Made by a program: the position numbers and the translations under genes. The notes under the pieces were generated by a model. That model did no database searches. It saw nothing but the letters and a program-made list of their open reading frames with translations, and was not told the DNA's origin. DNA of 17,903 nt from Microcaldota archaeon (GTDB taxonomy: Archaea; Iainarchaeota; Iainarchaeia; JAADDC01), in the NCBI GenBank assembly GCA_027043825.1, contig JALUER010000019.1, positions 1 to 17,903 of the forward strand, written 5' to 3'. Positions 1 to 6,451 of this stretch are shown here, piece by piece (position 1 is the stretch's first letter; the number at the start of each line of letters is the position of its first letter).

Positions 1-147
1 GGTTTCTGTTTCAGGGAGGTTCTTTAGTTTTTGGGGATAGTCGGAGCCGAAGATCTTTGTGGCGAGGGTGTGGGCTGCCTGGGCGAAGGGGAGGTAGCGG
101 TCGGAGTAGGAGGGTTTTATGTCGTGGGTTCTCCTTCGGCGGGGCAT
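1..147 (-). CDS. Unrecognised protein, N-terminal 49 codons only (gene runs off the left edge)
   Basis: A minus-strand reading frame opens at an ATG at 147 and stays open to the window edge. The visible protein begins with a basic run (MPRRRRTHD), followed by a segment containing PSYSDRYLPFAQAAH. I do not recognise the family. A DNA-binding or transposase-like N-terminus is conceivable from the basic start but is not shown. The start is chosen because a TATA box (171-177) is centred 27 bases upstream, the spacing seen for other leaderless genes here. An overlapping frame from 208 to 11 is rejected because its protein is low-complexity Pro/Leu/Arg and it ignores this promoter. An inverted repeat (186-198) lies just upstream of the box. 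Confidence 0.5.
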   Translation of the reverse strand, partial: MPRRRRTHDIKPSYSDRYLPFAQAAHTLATKIFGSDYPQKLKNLPETET

Positions 148-170
148 GTAGGATGTTAGGAGTTTGGAGG

Positions 171-198
171 TATAAAAGGTAAGGTGTTATGTAATAAC
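171..198 (-). promoter_or_regulatory. TATA box plus upstream GTTAT-GTA-ATAAC inverted repeat
   Basis: TATAAAA at 171-177 (minus strand TTTTATA) sits 27 bases from the ATG at 147. The inverted repeat GTTATGTAATAAC at 186-198 is centred about 18 bases further upstream. A closely related element, GTTATACATAAC, occurs upstream of ftsZ at 1435-1446, with a one-mismatch copy at 1382-1393. This placement, just outside BRE/TATA, would suit a transcriptional regulator. Regulation is inferred. Confidence 0.45.
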
Positions 199-225
199 CT
201 GTCACCACGGCGGTAAATAATCAGC

Positions 226-345
226 TATAAAAGGGTGGAGGTGGTGATAGGAACGCGCGGATGAAGGGGTAATGGAAAACTGGGGCCGGAGAAAGCTCGC
301 CCGGCGTATCGGGAAAAGGAGGGAGTAAGATCCGGCCCCACACGG
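226..345 (+). ncRNA. Candidate structured small RNA (possible H/ACA-type)
   Basis: A perfect TATA box (226-232) is followed by non-coding sequence with a 9-bp perfect inverted repeat: GGGGCCGGA at 282-290 and TCCGGCCCC at 331-339. The trinucleotide ACA follows directly at 340-342, as in archaeal H/ACA guide RNAs, and the hairpin size (58 bases plus ACA) fits that class. The interior fold is less convincing: CUC/GAG-type pairings and a CCCG/CGGG hairpin compete, and no clear kink-turn is visible. The predicted transcription start near 255 leaves about 27 bases of 5' extension. It faces the tRNA-Ser gene tail to tail. The structured-RNA call is moderate and the H/ACA call is weak. Confidence 0.4.
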
Positions 346-363
346 TTTCTCCCCTTTGTACAG

Positions 364-446
364 CGCCGGGGGTGGGATTCGAACCCACGCGGGCTTGCGC
401 CCACCAGCTCTCCAGGCTGGCGCCTTAACCTCTCGGCCACCCCGGC
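364..446 (-). tRNA. tRNA-Ser (anticodon GGA)
   Basis: On the minus strand the acceptor 5' half GCCGGGG (446-440) pairs with CCCCGGC (371-365), with discriminator G at 364. The anticodon stem-loop reads CCAGC-CTGGAGA-GCTGG, giving anticodon GGA. A long variable arm (TGGGCGCAAGCCCGC) marks it as a class II serine tRNA. The T arm is GTGGG-TTCGAAT-CCCAC. There is no intron and no encoded CCA. A TTTTTAAC box at 480-487 is about 37 bases upstream, implying a short 5' leader. Confidence 0.96.
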
Positions 447-478
447 ACAGAGCCCTAATGTTGTAGGGAGGGGAGAGG

Positions 479-488
479 GTTAAAAACT
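479..488 (-). promoter_or_regulatory. TATA box for tRNA-Ser; T-run may also end the upstream transcript
   Basis: The minus strand reads AGTTTTTAACC here, about 37 bases before the tRNA 5' end. The five T's also lie about 20 bases after the stop codon of the Lon-like gene, so they could serve as an archaeal T-tract terminator for it. Both roles are inferred. Confidence 0.4.
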
Positions 489-505
489 TAAGCCGATGAC
501 GATGC

Positions 506-1054
506 CTAACGGAGGGAAGAGAGGGCAGCGTCCACCTCGTCCAGGTTCTTGACAGGGATCACACCCTCCGTGGGCACTATGTCAAGCCGGTTTGGATACG
601 GGATGAGCACGGGTCCCTTCCCCACAGCCTGGAGCTTCTGGGAGACGAAGAGAACGGAGTCAATGGTGTAGCCGTCGTCGGCTATCTTACCCGTTGCAAG
701 GACTGGCCTGCTATTATTTACGAGGGCAAATAGTGCCGAATAGAGGGCCAAGTCGGCGGATCTACCATCCACGAACTCCACGGGCCCCTCTACCTTCACC
801 ACAACACCGAAGGGAAGGGGCCCGTGACGCCGGTTAAACACCTCGTAGGCTACCCTTACACTTTCTCCCAATCCCGTTCCTGCAACACCCCCCTCTACAT
901 ACGCGCCAGCCTGGGGGATCTTGCACACCTTTGCCGGGATGAGGGTCCCGCGGCCAGAGTATCCGAGGAGGTAAAAGTCCACACAATCACCGGAATAGAA
1001 GAAAAGAGCGAAGTACGAGGCAATCAGGAACAGGGCAAAGAGGAGGTGTCTCAT
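506..1054 (-). CDS. Membrane-anchored stand-alone Lon-fold (S16-like) peptidase
   Basis: A 182-residue protein. A hydrophobic N-terminus (residues 3-20) looks like a signal peptide or anchor, placing the rest outside the membrane. Residues about 55-180 align by motif with the Lon proteolytic domain: GRSADLAL carries the candidate nucleophile Ser99, LATGK matches the Lon AMTGE segment (Thr121), and VSQKL puts Lys140 where the Lon dyad lysine lies, 41 residues after the serine (43 in E. coli Lon). The usual GG before the lysine region is LF here. No AAA+ domain is present, unlike LonA or LonB. The start at ATG 1054 is preceded by GGTGAT, and the 7S RNA ends about 12 bases upstream, so transcription from the SRP promoter is likely. 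Substrates are unknown. A non-proteolytic role of the fold is possible. Confidence 0.75.
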   Translation of the reverse strand: MRHLLFALFLIASYFALFFYSGDCVDFYLLGYSGRGTLIPAKVCKIPQAGAYVEGGVAGTGLGESVRVAYEVFNRRHGPLPFGVVVKVEGPVEFVDGRSADLALYSALFALVNNSRPVLATGKIADDGYTIDSVLFVSQKLQAVGKGPVLIPYPNRLDIVPTEGVIPVKNLDEVDAALSSLR

Positions 1055-1065
1055 GGTATCACCAT

Positions 1066-1349
1066 GAAGCGGGCGGGACGCGGTAGGTGGACCCCGGTGG
1101 TACCGCCTACCCGCGACGGCTCCTCCTCCACACCGCCACCCCACCGGCCCGGGAGGAACCGGCTACGGTTGCTCCCTTCCGGGCCTGGCCGGGTTCACCG
1201 GTTCGCACCCGTCCGGTGGGACGGTGCTTCATAGGAGGAAGGCCGACGGGGATCGGCGGCCACCGAGGCCGCCCCACCGCTTCGGCCCCGGCATAAGCGG
1301 ATTTCCGGTCACAGGGGACCGCTAACCCCCCGGCCTACCCGCCCGCTAA
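1066..1349 (-). ncRNA. ffs: 7S signal recognition particle RNA
   Basis: The minus strand contains the hallmark helix 8 region (about 1199-1166), with GTGAACCCGGCCAGGCCC, the GGAA-type tetraloop and GGGAGCAACCG, which form the SRP54-binding site. The Alu-domain segment CCCCTGTGACCGG followed by ATGCCGGGGCCGAAGC (about 1317-1275) matches archaeal 7S RNA. The ends pair as helix 1, typical of archaea: AGCGGGCGGG (1347-1338) with CCCGCCCGCT (1077-1068). Length is about 284 bases, in the archaeal range. The RNA scaffolds SRP54/SRP19 for co-translational targeting of membrane and secreted proteins. The ends are estimated from helix 1. The Lon-like gene starts immediately downstream. Confidence 0.95.
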
Positions 1350-1365
1350 CAGTAGGGAGGGAGGT

Positions 1366-1393
1366 CGTTAAAGCAAGAACGTTTATACATAAC
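1366..1393 (-). promoter_or_regulatory. Promoter region of 7S RNA
   Basis: The minus strand carries GCTTTAACG (1374-1366), about 23 bases before the 7S 5' end, and a second TATA-like element (ATGTATAAA, about 1390-1382) some 38 bases before it. Which one is used cannot be decided by eye. The farther element is also an imperfect copy of the GTTAT/ATAAC repeat seen at 186-198 and 1435-1446. Confidence 0.45.
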
Positions 1394-1446
1394 ACACATT
1401 TAGGGCATTTGCACTATTTTATGTAGAAATAGGAGTTATACATAAC
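1382..1446 (+). repeat. Two 11-bp direct repeats TTATACATAAC, 53 bp apart
   Basis: TTATACATAAC occurs exactly at 1383-1393 and 1436-1446. The second copy, extended by one base, is the inverted repeat GTTAT-AC-ATAAC. The period of 53 bp is close to five helical turns. The copies lie between the divergent 7S RNA and ftsZ promoters. Either copy could alternatively be a TATA box. Confidence 0.6.
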
Positions 1447-1476
1447 CGACAGACGACGAAAAGAGCGAGGGAAAGG

Positions 1477-1485
1477 GTTATAAAG
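1477..1485 (+). promoter_or_regulatory. TATA box nearest to ftsZ
   Basis: GTTATAAAG is centred at 1481, which predicts a start near 1507 and a leader of about 14 bases before the ATG at 1521. The leader contains AAAGGA four bases from the start codon, a weak Shine-Dalgarno. Two upstream TATA-like elements (1382, 1435) could act as additional start points. Confidence 0.5.
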
Positions 1486-1520
1486 AACCTTTACCTCAAA
1501 AGTATTCGATAAAGGACCCG

Positions 1521-2618
1521 ATGAAGGGGCCTCGTGAGGTGGTAGAAGTGAGGAGTTTAGTGAACGAAGCTGTGGGGAAATCCGGAAACACACAGGCTCG
1601 GGCTGACCCGATGCTTCAACCCAAAATTCTTGTTGTGGGCGTGGGAGGCGCCGGAAATAACATCGTGAACAGGATAAGCCAGATGGGTGTCAGGGGTGCC
1701 CAGCTGGTGGCCATAAACACCGACAGGCAGCACCTGGCCATCATCTCCGACGACATCACCAAGATACTTGTAGGTGAAGGCGTGACCAGGGGCCTCGGTG
1801 CAGGCGGAGATCCAGGGGTCGGTAGGAAGGCAGCCGAGGTCAGCAGGCAGACTCTTCAACAGATCCTGAACGGCGCCGACCTTGTCTTCGTGGTAGCAGG
1901 TATGGGAGGAGGTACCGGAACCGGTGCAGCCCCCGTGGTGGCACAGATAGCCAAGGAGCAGGGGGCCCTCGTGGTGTCTATGGTTACCTATCCCTTCCGG
2001 CTCGAGAGGGCCAGGATGGAGAAGGCAGACCAGGGTATCATGGACCTGGCCAAGGTCAGCGACACGGTGATCGTCATCGACAACAACAGGCTGGTAGAGC
2101 TCGTGCCCAACCTACCCATGCAGGAGGCCTTCAAGGTGGCCGATGTCATCATCGCCAAGACCGTCCAGGGCATCACGGAGACCATAACCCAGCCATCACT
2201 CATCAACCTGGACTACGCTGACCTGAGGGCAATAATGACCAGTGGAGGCATATCTGTCATCTCTGTGGGTGAAGGCAGGGGTGTCAACAAGGTCCACGAC
2301 GTGGTGGAAGACGTCCTCAAGAACACGCTGCTGGACGTGAACACCGAGGGCGCCAAGGGCGTGCTGATCCACATCACCGGTGGTCCAGACCTCACCCTGG
2401 GAGAGGCCAACGCCATCGGGGAACTGCTCACGGAGCGGGTGGACCCCAAGGCAACGGTCATCTGGGGCGCCAGGATCGACCCCTCCTTCGAGGATATGGT
2501 GCAGGTCATTGCCATCTTCACCGGCGTCCAGAGCCAGTACATCAAGAGCCCGGCAGTGTCAGGAGCTGGCCAGAGGAACTTCGAGCTGGAAGACATTCCC
2601 ATAGCAGGCATCTACTAA
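1521..2618 (+). CDS. ftsZ: Cell division GTPase FtsZ (FtsZ1-like)
   Basis: A 365-residue tubulin-superfamily GTPase that polymerises at mid-cell to form the division ring. Residues 35-50 carry ILVVGVGGAGNNIVN. The tubulin signature GGGTGTG is at 129-135. The T7 synergy loop NLDYADLRAIM at 229-239 contains the catalytic acidic residues D231 and D234. The C-terminal domain ends in a short tail (FELEDIPIAGIY), probably for partner binding. A 30-residue N-terminal extension precedes the fold. A Met at residue 31 (1611) is an alternative start, but the promoter at 1477 favours 1521. The stop overlaps the end of the convergent metalloprotease gene by 4 bases. Assignment to FtsZ1 rather than FtsZ2 rests on the C-terminal sequence (GARIDPSFEDMVQV) and is less certain than FtsZ itself. 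Confidence 0.97.
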   Translation: MKGPREVVEVRSLVNEAVGKSGNTQARADPMLQPKILVVGVGGAGNNIVNRISQMGVRGAQLVAINTDRQHLAIISDDITKILVGEGVTRGLGAGGDPGVGRKAAEVSRQTLQQILNGADLVFVVAGMGGGTGTGAAPVVAQIAKEQGALVVSMVTYPFRLERARMEKADQGIMDLAKVSDTVIVIDNNRLVELVPNLPMQEAFKVADVIIAKTVQGITETITQPSLINLDYADLRAIMTSGGISVISVGEGRGVNKVHDVVEDVLKNTLLDVNTEGAKGVLIHITGGPDLTLGEANAIGELLTERVDPKATVIWGARIDPSFEDMVQVIAIFTGVQSQYIKSPAVSGAGQRNFELEDIPIAGIY

Positions 2619-3808
2619 AAGAACCAGGGAAGGGCGTTGATGACGAGGAGAAGGAGTGCGAGTGCCTTGAGGGGGGTTGCTCTTATCCCCCAAACCCTCT
2701 CTACTTCTTCCATGGCCTGACCTCCGTCGAGAACCGAGAAGGGAAGGGCATTGAAGACCGCCACGGCGATACTCAACATGGCAAAGAGGGAGAGGAAGGA
2801 GAGGAGGAAGGAGAGGAGGTGGTAAGCCAGGGGTGGCGGGCTTTTCCAGACCACTTCTCCTCCCCGGACACCGAGGTATCCCCTATTGGGGATGGTGGTC
2901 TTCCTTACTTCATCTCCGTGGAGGTAGACTATAGTAACGGTCTCTCCCTGGGCCCTCTTCAGGGCCTCGAGGACGTCCTTTATGGTCTTGGTGGGGTAGC
3001 CGTCGATGGATAGTATCACGTCGCCGGGGGAGAGTATTCCCTTCACCAGGGAGGGGACCACCTCCCCGTTGTACTCGATGGTGTCGGGGACCGACAGCAC
3101 CTTCACGCCCAGTGCGTAGTTCTGGTAAATGGAGGTGAAGTAGGGGGAGAGAGCGTAGCCCAGGAGGGTAAAGAGGGGGAAGACGAGGAGGAAGGTGAGG
3201 GCGTTGGCAGTGGGTCCGGCCCCGAGGACCTTAACCTTCGCCTCGGGGGAGGCCCGTTTAAAGGCCTCCTCGTCCGGCATGACGTAGGCGGCGAGGGGAA
3301 CGAAGCCCAGCACCACGGCCGCCGTGTCTACAAGGGGGATTTTTCTCCGCAGGGCCGCGATACCGTGGGCCCCCTCGTGGATGAGGAAGATGAGGAGGAT
3401 GGAGAGCCAGCCCTCCAGGAAAGGGATCTTGTAGGGGCCCACCTGGACCCCCGGTATGACGGGGGCGATGCCGGGAAGGGGGCTCCCCCCTGCCAGGTAG
3501 GTGAGGACGATGTTCACGGCGAAGGACCCCAGGACGTAGAAGGCAGCCCCCAAGAGACCGAAGAGGAGGGTGAAGACGCCTGCGGCTGGTCCCCCTATCA
3601 CGAGGAGGGAGAGGGCCAGGAGGACGAGGAAGGAAACAACGTCCACCTTCCCGAACCGTGAACCAAGGATGGGCCCAAGGAAGACGACCGGGGAGACGTG
3701 TTCCACGAAGGCACCCAACTTCCCCCGCGAGAGCTTCTCCATGAACTCCAGGGCTCCCTTCCAGCGGATGAAGAAGACGATGCCGTACTTTCTCTCTACT
3801 TCTATCAT
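2615..3808 (-). CDS. Site-2-type intramembrane metalloprotease (M50) with PDZ domain
   Basis: A 397-residue polytopic membrane protein. The zinc motif HEGAH is at 144-148 inside a membrane segment. A conserved GAGPTANAL loop is at 196-204, a PDZ-like domain spans about 236-310 (SPGDVILSIDG at 260-270), and the third zinc ligand region NALPFSVLDGGQ is at 353-364. At least five hydrophobic segments flank these. Site-2 proteases cut within membrane helices, releasing regulators or clearing signal remnants. The ATG overlaps the stop of the aMBF1 gene (ATGA), with GGTGAGG upstream, so the two are co-transcribed and translationally coupled. Catalytic residues are intact. The substrate is unknown. 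Confidence 0.92.
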   Translation of the reverse strand: MIEVERKYGIVFFIRWKGALEFMEKLSRGKLGAFVEHVSPVVFLGPILGSRFGKVDVVSFLVLLALSLLVIGGPAAGVFTLLFGLLGAAFYVLGSFAVNIVLTYLAGGSPLPGIAPVIPGVQVGPYKIPFLEGWLSILLIFLIHEGAHGIAALRRKIPLVDTAAVVLGFVPLAAYVMPDEEAFKRASPEAKVKVLGAGPTANALTFLLVFPLFTLLGYALSPYFTSIYQNYALGVKVLSVPDTIEYNGEVVPSLVKGILSPGDVILSIDGYPTKTIKDVLEALKRAQGETVTIVYLHGDEVRKTTIPNRGYLGVRGGEVVWKSPPPLAYHLLSFLLSFLSLFAMLSIAVAVFNALPFSVLDGGQAMEEVERVWGIRATPLKALALLLLVINALPWFF

Positions 3809-4224
3809 CTGATCCTCACCACGTCGCCGAGGGTTATGGTAACGTCGGTGGGGCCGCTCTCTACCTCTTCCTCCTCTATGAGCTCTATACCCAGCACCTT
3901 CTCCAGGGCAGCGGCCTGCTCCTCGGTGGGGTAGACCTCCCCCTTCTCTATCATCTTCAGGGTCTTCAGGGGGATTCGGGTCTCCCTCGAGAGGGTCTTG
4001 AGGTCCATCCTGAGCTTCTTCCGGGCCTCCCGTATTCTGCGGTCGAAATCGTCCACCACGTAGCCCTTCTTCACCGGGAACCGCTTCCTCCTCTCCTCGC
4101 CAGCCCGGACCTCCCGGATCACCTCGCCTCTCTCGGCACAGGACTCACAGAGAAGGAGGACAGCCCCCTCAATCCGGGTAAGGTACCCCTTCTCGATGGG
4201 ACGCCCGCAGATCTCGCACTCCAT
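3805..4224 (-). CDS. mbf1: Archaeal multiprotein bridging factor aMBF1
   Basis: A 139-residue protein with an N-terminal zinc ribbon (C3, C6, C26, C29) and a Cro/C1-type helix-turn-helix at about 62-115 (REARKKLRMDLKTLSRE followed by IPLKTLKMIEKGE). The acidic linker and closing TLGDVVRIR are typical of the archaeal family. Eukaryotic MBF1 bridges activators and TBP. The archaeal protein binds ribosomes and may link transcription with translation. It is the first gene of the operon with the S2P-type protease. The ATG at 4224 lies about 28 bases after a TTATTATG box (4256-4249), implying leaderless mRNA. The PAN promoter occupies the same 39-bp gap. Confidence 0.92.
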   Translation of the reverse strand: MECEICGRPIEKGYLTRIEGAVLLLCESCAERGEVIREVRAGEERRKRFPVKKGYVVDDFDRRIREARKKLRMDLKTLSRETRIPLKTLKMIEKGEVYPTEEQAAALEKVLGIELIEEEEVESGPTDVTITLGDVVRIR

Positions 4225-4230
4225 CGCCTA

Positions 4231-4257
4231 CATTTAAAGGGTGTAGATCATAATAAC
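4231..4257. promoter_or_regulatory. Crossed divergent promoters of aMBF1 and PAN
   Basis: ATTTAAAGG (4232-4240, plus strand) lies about 28 bases before the PAN ATG at 4264. TTATTATG (4256-4249, minus strand) lies about 28 bases before the aMBF1 ATG at 4224. Each TATA box is between the other box and the other's start site, so the two preinitiation complexes would overlap. Confidence 0.6.
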
Positions 4258-4263
4258 CTTTTG

Positions 4264-5418
4264 ATGGAGGACTTCAGGGAAGAGAGCAATAGCACGGATC
4301 TTCAGAGGAGGATTCAGGAGCTTGAATCGGAAAGGGTGAAGCTCGAGACTCACGCCTTCAACCTCCAGAGGCAGTACACGAGGCTCCTGCGCGAGTTCCA
4401 ACGCCTGAAGCAGCCTCCCCTCATCGTGGGTACTGTCCTGGAGGTTCTGCCGGATGGGCTTGTCATAGTCAGACACCCCAACGGGAACGAGTTCGTGGTA
4501 CCGGCCCTCAGCAACCTCCTCCCCCATCTCAGGCCGGGGATCCGGGTGGGGATGTCCCAGCAGAATCTGGCCATCGTCTCCATACTCCCGGACTACAAGG
4601 ACGTGAGGGCACGGGCCTTCGAGGTAGTGGAAAAGCCCAAGGTGAGGTACAGCGACGTGGGGGGATTGGAACACCAGATACAGGAGCTCAGGGACGTGGT
4701 GGAGCTACCGCTCAAGAATCCTGACCTCTTCAAGGAGCTCGGCATAGAGCCCCCCAAGGGTGTCCTCCTCTACGGTCCCCCAGGTACGGGTAAGACGCTA
4801 TTAGCCAAAGCGGTGGCGGGGGAGAGCAACGCCACCTTCATCCACGTTGTGGGCTCCGAGCTGGTCCAGAAGTTCATAGGAGAGGGGGCCAAGTTGGTGA
4901 GGGACGTGTTCAAACTGGCCAGGGAGAGGGCCCCGTCAATCATATTCATTGACGAGATCGATGCCATCGCCGGAAGGAGGGTGGACACCGGGAGCGGCGG
5001 CGATAGGGAGGTCCACAGGACCCTCATCCAGCTCCTGGCCGAACTGGACGGGTTCAGACCCTTGGAGGGTGTAGCAGTCATAGCCGCCACCAACAGGGTG
5101 GACATCATCGACCCGGCTCTGTTGCGGCCTGGCCGCTTTGACAGGCTCATCTACGTCCCCCTGCCCGACCTGAGGGCGAGGGAGGAGATATTCCGGGTGC
5201 ACCTCTCCAGGGTGAAGAAGAAGGGGAGGATGGACTACAGGAGGCTGGCCTCCCTCACCCAGGGCTTCTCCGGAGCCGACATACGGGCGGTCGTGACGGA
5301 GGCAGGAATGATGGCCGCCAAGGAGGGAAGGAACTACATAACCATGGAGGACCTGGAGAGGGCCATAAGGAAGTTCTACTTCGAAGAGAGGAGGGAGCAC
5401 AACCCCCACTTTGGGTGA
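4264..5418 (+). CDS. pan: Proteasome-activating nucleotidase (PAN), AAA+ ATPase
   Basis: A 384-residue unfoldase that feeds substrates into the 20S proteasome. It has an N-terminal coiled coil (about 11-50), an OB domain (about 52-110), then the AAA+ module: Walker A GPPGTGKT at 171-178, pore loop FIG at 204-206, Walker B IIFIDE at 226-231, sensor AATN at 274-277 and the arginine-finger region RPGRFDR at 288-294. Length is slightly below typical PANs. The C-terminus ends PHFG, not the usual hydrophobic-Tyr-X that docks into the alpha ring, so docking may differ. ATG 4264 fits the TATA box at 4232. A TTG codon immediately before it is not needed. FEN1 follows after 4 bases. Paralogous Cdc48-type ATPases are excluded by the single AAA domain and OB/coiled-coil front. 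Confidence 0.95.
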   Translation: MEDFREESNSTDLQRRIQELESERVKLETHAFNLQRQYTRLLREFQRLKQPPLIVGTVLEVLPDGLVIVRHPNGNEFVVPALSNLLPHLRPGIRVGMSQQNLAIVSILPDYKDVRARAFEVVEKPKVRYSDVGGLEHQIQELRDVVELPLKNPDLFKELGIEPPKGVLLYGPPGTGKTLLAKAVAGESNATFIHVVGSELVQKFIGEGAKLVRDVFKLARERAPSIIFIDEIDAIAGRRVDTGSGGDREVHRTLIQLLAELDGFRPLEGVAVIAATNRVDIIDPALLRPGRFDRLIYVPLPDLRAREEIFRVHLSRVKKKGRMDYRRLASLTQGFSGADIRAVVTEAGMMAAKEGRNYITMEDLERAIRKFYFEERREHNPHFG

Positions 5419-5422
5419 GTGA

Positions 5423-6451
5423 ATGGGAACGCTCATAGGTCCCCTTGTACCGAGAAGGGAGGTGGATCTGGAGGCCCTGGCAACGAAGACCCTGGCCGTG
5501 GACGCCTACAACGCTCTCTACCAGTTCATATCCGTCATCCGCCAGCCCGACGGCACCCCCCTCATGGACAGGAAGGGGAGGATAACCTCCCACCTCTCTG
5601 GACTCTTCTACAGGACCATCAAGCTGCTGGAAAACGGGATAAAAGTGGTTTATGTCTTCGACGGGACACCCCCCGAGTTCAAGAAGAGGACCATCGAGGA
5701 GAGGGCAGAGCAAAGGGAAGAGGCAGAGAAGAAGTGGAGGGAGGCGCTCCAGAGGGGCGACGTGGAGGAGGCAAGGAAGTACGCCACCCAGGCTTCCAGA
5801 CTGGAGAGGATGATGGTGGAAGATGCCAAGGCCCTCCTCGACGCCATGGGGGTTCCCTACGTGCAGGCCCCCTCCGAGGGGGAGGCCCAGGCGGCCTATA
5901 TGGCCCAGAAGGGTGACGTCTGGGCGGCGGCCTCCCAGGATTATGACTCTCTCCTCTTCGGGGCACCCCGCCTGGTCAGGAACCTGACCATAACCGGGAA
6001 GAGAAAGCTCCCGGGGAGGAACGTCTACGTGGATGTGAAGCCGGAGGTCATCCTCCTGGAGGAAGTGGTGAAAGAGTTGGGCATCGACAGGAGAAAGCTC
6101 GTGTGGATAGGCCTCCTCCTGGGCACCGACTACAACGAGAAGGTGCCAGGCGTGGGGCCGAAGAAAGCCCTGGAGCTCGTCAAGGCCTACGACTCCCTGG
6201 AGGAGATACTGAAGGTAGTTGGATTCGAGCCCAAGGAAGACTGGAGAGCCATTGAGGAGTTCTTCCTCAACCCACCCCACACAGATGACTACCAGATAAA
6301 GTACAGGCTCCCCGACAAGGAGAAGGTATTCCGGATACTCGTGGACGAGCACGACTTCAGCCCCGACCGGGTGGAGAGGGCACTGAAGAGGTTGGAGGAG
6401 GTAACCCCGGCAAGGGGGTCCCAGGCTTCCCTGGAGGCGTGGTTTGGATGA
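5423..6451 (+). CDS. fen: Flap endonuclease 1 (FEN1)
   Basis: A 342-residue structure-specific nuclease that removes 5' flaps in Okazaki fragment maturation and base excision repair. Metal ligands are visible at D27, D80, E152, E154, D173, D175 and D236, with the helical arch between about 85 and 130 and the helix-hairpin-helix (VPGVGPKKALELV) at 241-253. The tail QASLEAWF at 334-341 is a canonical PIP box for PCNA binding. The ATG lies 4 bases after the PAN stop, with GGTGA just upstream overlapping the PAN end, indicating an operon. Nothing is missing relative to the family. Confidence 0.97.
   Translation: MGTLIGPLVPRREVDLEALATKTLAVDAYNALYQFISVIRQPDGTPLMDRKGRITSHLSGLFYRTIKLLENGIKVVYVFDGTPPEFKKRTIEERAEQREEAEKKWREALQRGDVEEARKYATQASRLERMMVEDAKALLDAMGVPYVQAPSEGEAQAAYMAQKGDVWAAASQDYDSLLFGAPRLVRNLTITGKRKLPGRNVYVDVKPEVILLEEVVKELGIDRRKLVWIGLLLGTDYNEKVPGVGPKKALELVKAYDSLEEILKVVGFEPKEDWRAIEEFFLNPPHTDDYQIKYRLPDKEKVFRILVDEHDFSPDRVERALKRLEEVTPARGSQASLEAWFG

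Noticed and set aside
225..440. Minus-strand open frame covering tRNA-Ser
   Set aside because: It is formed by the tRNA sequence and the candidate RNA hairpin; composition is not protein-like.
824..1296. Open frames on the plus strand across the 7S RNA region
   Set aside because: They cover the structured SRP RNA, are Arg/Pro/Gly-rich and have no promoter of their own; stops are rare only because the region is GC-rich.
1597..1616. ftsZ start at the internal Met near 1611
   Set aside because: It would give a standard FtsZ core, but the frame is open and coding-like from 1521, and the nearest TATA box (1477-1485) fits the earlier ATG.
5255..6352. 365-codon minus-strand open frame across PAN/FEN1
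   Set aside because: It is the shadow of two well-identified genes and the predicted protein matches no sensible composition.
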